DNA of 64,000 nucleotides. Source: JADJRG01 sp964474905. Its GTDB lineage: Bacteria > Myxococcota_A > Polyangia > Nannocystales > Nannocystaceae. Both the position numbers and the translations under genes were made by a program. The notes under the pieces are model-generated. The model had not been told where the DNA came from, did not search any database, and worked only from the letters and a program-made list of their open reading frames with translations. Where the stretch lies: assembly GCA_964474905.1 (NCBI GenBank), contig CAYYUP010000031.1, positions 1 through 64,000 on the forward strand, in the 5' to 3' direction. Position 1 is the first letter of the stretch; every line of letters starts with the position of its first letter. This document shows positions 60,658 to 64,000 of this stretch, in pieces.

Positions 60658-61415
60658 TCCGCTCTTTGCTGCGTCTGCCCGCACTCTCCCTCGAAATCCT
60701 GCGCTTTGCCAGCGAGGTCCTGCACAGCCTGTTCACCGGCCCGCGCTACCTCGCCGAAACCGTGCGCCTTGCCGATGTATTGATGCGCCGCTGTGTCATC
60801 CCGGTGGGTCTCGCCGTCGCCCCGGTCGGCGCTGTAATCTCGCTGCAGGGTGTTTCCGTGTTCAAGATGTTCGGGGCCGAGAGCGTGCTCTCATCGATGC
60901 TGGCGCCGGCAATTTTTCGCCAGTACAGCCCCGCCTTAGCCTCGGTGATGGTCGCGGCTCAGGCAGGTTCGTCGATCGCCGCGCGCATCGGCACCATGAA
61001 AGTCCGAGGACAGATCGACGCGCTCGCGGTGATGTCGGTCGACCCGATTCGCTACGTCGTCGTGCCCGGCTTCCTCGCCTGTCTCTTCATCGCCCCGCTG
61101 CTCAACATCCTCGCCACCGCCCTGGGTCTCGCCAGTGGCTGGTTTTTTGCGGTACCGATCTCCGGCATCAACAGCGGGGCCTTCGCCGCCAATCTCTACA
61201 CCCAGGTGACGATGTTCGACGTCTGGGTCGGTCTCGGCAAGTGCACGCTCTTTGGCGGGGCAGTCGGATTGATCGCGGGTTTTACCGGTCTGCGCACCAC
61301 CGGCGGCGCCGCGGGGGTCGGTCGCGCCGCCAACAGCACCGTCGTCTACACGATCATCCTGATCCTCGTCGTCGATTACCTGGTCAGCCTGCTCCTGCTC
61401 AAGCTCGGGCTTTAA
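60654..61415 (+). CDS. mlaE: MlaE-like ABC permease (first), 253 aa
   Basis: Inner-membrane permease of phospholipid ABC transporters (Mla/Ttg2-type). About 6 TM helices; conserved region VMVAAQAGSSIAARIGTMKVRGQIDALAVMSVDPIRYVVVPGF matches the MlaE EQ-loop. TTG 60654 overlaps the ogt stop. Works with an MlaF ATPase and MlaD. Confidence 0.88.
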   Translation: MIRSLLRLPALSLEILRFASEVLHSLFTGPRYLAETVRLADVLMRRCVIPVGLAVAPVGAVISLQGVSVFKMFGAESVLSSMLAPAIFRQYSPALASVMVAAQAGSSIAARIGTMKVRGQIDALAVMSVDPIRYVVVPGFLACLFIAPLLNILATALGLASGWFFAVPISGINSGAFAANLYTQVTMFDVWVGLGKCTLFGGAVGLIAGFTGLRTTGGAAGVGRAANSTVVYTIILILVVDYLVSLLLLKLGL

Positions 61416-61426
61416 TCAACACGAAC

Positions 61427-61526
61427 NNNNNNNNNNNNNNNNNNNNNNNNNNNNNNNNNNNNNNNNNNNNNNNNNNNNNNNNNNNNNNNNNNNNNNNNNN
61501 NNNNNNNNNNNNNNNNNNNNNNNNNN
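61427..61526. other. Assembly gap of 100 N between the two permeases
   Basis: Exactly 100 N. The first permease is complete 12 bp before it and the second starts 46 bp after it, so little if any gene is lost unless the true gap is large. Confidence 0.98.
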
Positions 61527-61571
61527 CCCAACCCCTCCTCTACAGGCTGCTAGCGCGGCGCCTCGGGCCAC

Positions 61572-62294
61572 ATGAGCTTCTTCTGGTTCCTCCGCCACGC
61601 GCTCGTCGCTCAGTTCACCCGGCTGCCGCCCGCGGAGCCCTTTGTCCGCCACATGGTCGACGCTGGCCTCGGCAGCCTCGGCCTTTTGACGCTGCTGATC
61701 TTCTTCGCCGGCCTCAGCCTCGCGGTCCAGGGCTACGCCTCGTTTGTGCGCTTCGGCGGCCAGGAATTCCTCGGGCTTTTCTGCGGCATCGGCGGGATCC
61801 GGGAACTCTATCCGGTGATGGCGGCGATCGTCTGCGGCGCACGGATTGGCGCGAATCTGGCCGCAAGCCTCGCCAACATGCAGATCTCCGAGCAAGTCGA
61901 AGCCTTGGAGGTGATGGGCATCGAGCCGATGCGGCAATTGATAGCTCCGCGTCTGTGGGCGGTCACCCTGGCGATGCCGCTGCTCTGCGCCTACGCCTGC
62001 GTCGTCGGTCTCGGCGCCTCCTACCTCGCATCGGTGCACCAGCTCGGGGTCAACCCCGGCAACTTCGTGGCCCAGCTCCGCGGCATTATCGGCCTCGACG
62101 ATCTCTTGACCGGCCTCTTTAAGGGCGTGCTCTTCGGCTGGCTTGTGGCGATCGTCGCCTGCTACCATGGCTACCGCGCGGTCAAACGAGACGGCGCCGA
62201 GGGGGTCGGGATCGCGACAAATCGCGCGATTGTGCATTCCGCAGTCCTCTGTATCGTGCTCAACATGGTCCTCTCAGCGATCCTCTATGCCTGA
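61572..62294 (+). CDS. MlaE-like ABC permease (second), 240 aa
   Basis: A second MlaE-family permease, clearly different from the first: ARIGANLAASLANMQISEQVEALEVMGIEPMRQLIAPRLWAV is the EQ-loop variant. About 5-6 TM helices. It overlaps mlaF by 8 bp. Two non-identical permeases suggest a heterodimeric channel rather than the usual homodimer (inference). Confidence 0.88.
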   Translation: MSFFWFLRHALVAQFTRLPPAEPFVRHMVDAGLGSLGLLTLLIFFAGLSLAVQGYASFVRFGGQEFLGLFCGIGGIRELYPVMAAIVCGARIGANLAASLANMQISEQVEALEVMGIEPMRQLIAPRLWAVTLAMPLLCAYACVVGLGASYLASVHQLGVNPGNFVAQLRGIIGLDDLLTGLFKGVLFGWLVAIVACYHGYRAVKRDGAEGVGIATNRAIVHSAVLCIVLNMVLSAILYA

Positions 62295-63078
62295 GACTGC
62301 AGCCACGACCCCCGCGATCGAACTCGACGGCGTCAGCAAGGCCTTCGGCAGCAACGTCGTGCTCGACGGGGTTTCACTGACCGTACGCCAGCGTTCGATC
62401 ATGGTGATGCTCGGCCCCTCTGGCACCGGAAAATCGGTGCTCCTGCGCTGCCTAGTTGGCCTCCTGCGCCCGGATGCTGGCCGTGTCCTGGTTTTTGGCG
62501 AGGACGTCGCGAGCCTTGATCCGACCCGCCCTCGAGATCGCCAGGACCTGTTTCGGATCCGCCGACGCTTCGGTATGTTGTTCCAAGATGGTGCCCTTTT
62601 TGACGACATGACCGTCGGTGAGAACGTCGGCTTTCCGATGCGAATGCACACAAAATTGAGCAGCGCCGAGATCCGCGACAGCGTCGACGACAAGCTCGCC
62701 CGGGTCGGCCTACCGACGGCCATCAACAAGTACCCCTCAGAGCTCTCCGGCGGCATGCGCAAGCGCGTCGCCTTCGCCCGTGCGATCGCCCTGGAGCCCG
62801 ACATCGTGCTCTGCGACGAGCCCTCCTCGGGCCTCGATCCGGTGATGGCCGCGACCCTCGACGAGCTAATTCTAGAGCTGCACGAGACCCTCGGCATGAC
62901 CTTTGTGGTGATCACCCACGACACCGCCGAAGCCCGCACCATCGCCGATACGATCGGCCTGCTCTCGCGCGGCAAGCTGGTCACCTACGGCCCCAGCAAA
63001 GAGATACTGCGCTCCGATCACCCCGCTCTCCGTCAATTTTTTGCACGCTCCACCGAGGGGCCCATCCAGGTCCTCTGA
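62287..63078 (+). CDS. mlaF: MlaF-like ABC transporter ATPase, 263 aa
   Basis: ATPase of a lipid-transport ABC system. Walker A GPSGTGKSV, Q-loop GMLFQDGALFDDMTVGENVGFPM (MlaF-type), signature LSGGMRKRV, Walker B DIVLCDEPSSGLDP. ATG 62287 overlaps the permease stop by 8 bp. Confidence 0.93.
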   Translation: MPETAATTPAIELDGVSKAFGSNVVLDGVSLTVRQRSIMVMLGPSGTGKSVLLRCLVGLLRPDAGRVLVFGEDVASLDPTRPRDRQDLFRIRRRFGMLFQDGALFDDMTVGENVGFPMRMHTKLSSAEIRDSVDDKLARVGLPTAINKYPSELSGGMRKRVAFARAIALEPDIVLCDEPSSGLDPVMAATLDELILELHETLGMTFVVITHDTAEARTIADTIGLLSRGKLVTYGPSKEILRSDHPALRQFFARSTEGPIQVL

Positions 63079-63133
63079 TCTCTCGCCTCCGTGCAAACCC
63101 TAATCCCTATTCCAGTGTAGCCAAACCCACTCT

Positions 63134-64000
63134 ATGCGCCGCAACCTCATCGCCCTCGCCTTCTTCGTCGTGGTGTGCCTAGGACTGCTCGCTGCCCTTG
63201 CCGGCCAGCTCGGGATCTTCGGCGGCAACGGTGAACTCTACACAGTGCGCCTCAAGGATGCCGGTGGTCTGGTGATCGGCAATGCCGTCCGTATCGCCGG
63301 AGTCGAAGTCGGCCGCGTCAAGAGCATCCGCCTCGAGGACAATCGCGCGGTCCTTGGCATCTCGGTCGATCGCGAGGTCCAGCTTTACGCCGGAGACTGC
63401 GCAAAACCTCGCCCCAAAAGCTTGCTCGGCGAGAAGTACCTCCACCTGGACCAGGGAACGGAAGCCAGCGGCTTGCCGATCGCCCCGGGCTCCGAGATCG
63501 CCTGCACCCACGAGATGGTCGACGTCGGCGACGCCCTTGAGGGCCTAGCTCCGATCCTCCAAAGCGAGGAGGACATCTACCCGATCGTCGTCAAGATCAT
63601 CAAGCGCATCGACAAGCTCACCAGCGGCTTTGACACACCGCCGAGCGAAGGCGAAGGCGAAGGCGAAGGCGAAGGCAAAGGAAAAGGCGAAGGAGTTGAA
63701 AAACAGGGCGGCGACGACATGGTCGCCAACTTGGGAGGTCTCGTCTCGGAGGCTCACGACGTGGCGATCACCACCCACGACATCCTCAGCGACAACCGCA
63801 GTGACCTCCGCGAGATGGTGGTTGCCGGCAAGCGGTTATTGACAGACCCGCGGCTAAGCCGTTCGATCGGCCACCTCGAAGCTGCCTCAAGGGACACCAA
63901 AGAGCTCGTCGCTCACCTGGAGCGTGTCACCGCCAAGGCCGAGGCGACGATCGATCGTCTGGACCGAGCCCTCAGCGACGAGCGCCTGGCCGACATCGAC
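63134..64000 (+). CDS. mlaD: MlaD/MCE-domain protein, truncated at the window edge
   Basis: One N-terminal TM helix (IALAFFVVVCLGLLAALAGQ), then an MCE domain (VRLKDAGGLVIGNAVRIAGVEVGRVKSIRLEDNRAVLGISVDREV), binding lipids. An in-frame GEGEGEGEGK tandem repeat at about 175-186 is a linker. The frame is open through position 64000; the C-terminus is outside the window. It is the substrate-binding subunit of the upstream Mla-type system. Confidence 0.9.
   Translation, partial: MRRNLIALAFFVVVCLGLLAALAGQLGIFGGNGELYTVRLKDAGGLVIGNAVRIAGVEVGRVKSIRLEDNRAVLGISVDREVQLYAGDCAKPRPKSLLGEKYLHLDQGTEASGLPIAPGSEIACTHEMVDVGDALEGLAPILQSEEDIYPIVVKIIKRIDKLTSGFDTPPSEGEGEGEGEGKGKGEGVEKQGGDDMVANLGGLVSEAHDVAITTHDILSDNRSDLREMVVAGKRLLTDPRLSRSIGHLEAASRDTKELVAHLERVTAKAEATIDRLDRALSDERLADID

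Noticed and set aside
1..64000. tRNA, rRNA, CRISPR or IS elements
   Set aside because: No cloverleaf, rRNA core, regularly spaced repeats or transposase motifs were recognised on either strand.

Overview
The window is a high-GC chromosomal segment with two 100-N scaffold gaps (51072-51171 and 61427-61526). The organism is most likely a myxobacterium of the Nannocystineae type (Nannocystis/Plesiocystis/Enhygromyxa-like). This is inferred from the many lipoproteins with Ser/Thr/Gly/Asp-rich linkers after the lipobox, the carboxypeptidase-regulatory-like surface proteins, a Fis-type helix-turn-helix mini-protein, and a Gly-rich RRM protein. No rRNA, tRNA, CRISPR array, IS element or prophage was seen.

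Layout. 1-4.1 kb: type I restriction subunit HsdR, overlapped by a YgjP-like metallopeptidase. 4.2-9.7 kb: a large carboxypeptidase-regulatory-like protein, a decayed Cys-rich gene and the HrpB helicase. 9.8-12.3 kb: feoAB ferrous iron transport. 12.4-20.6 kb: mostly envelope and lipoprotein genes, including an amidohydrolase-like lipoprotein operon, a methyltransferase and a diheme cytochrome. 21.2-27.0 kb: a channel-like membrane protein, a SlyD-type isomerase, a D12-class adenine methyltransferase preceded by a ladder of GATC sites, and a convergent protein made of 11 zinc-ribbon/treble-clef repeats. 27.5-31.7 kb: an inactive/active pair of M16 peptidases, a Cys-rich lipoprotein and a DsbA/HCCA-isomerase-like protein.

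31.7-37.5 kb is the most unusual block. It holds a radical-SAM/SPASM operon (two HxsD-like proteins plus an HxsB-like enzyme, all with 4-bp overlaps). Downstream on the same strand is a five-gene operon with its own promoter, encoding three DUF2589-like proteins, an 85-aa protein and a membrane protein. No recognisable His-Xaa-Ser substrate is present, so the target of the radical SAM enzyme is open.

38.3-50.8 kb: Gly-rich RNA-binding protein, hypothetical envelope proteins, a ribosome hibernation factor, a YfhO-like membrane protein, a Fis-like protein, ClpS/ClpA, a P-loop kinase-like protein and a FemAB-like acyltransferase. 51.3-59.9 kb: an MBOAT acyltransferase with two SGNH hydrolase paralogues (surface polymer acylation), and a LysR regulator with a visible palindromic operator facing a duplicated-domain lipoprotein. 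60.0-64.0 kb: ogt DNA repair protein leading into an Mla-type lipid transport operon with two different permeases, an ATPase and a truncated MlaD.

Two sequence-wide patterns stand out. Short tandem duplications, mostly in codon phase, create low-complexity insertions even in conserved enzymes. The octamer GCGATCGC (and GATC generally) is visibly over-represented.
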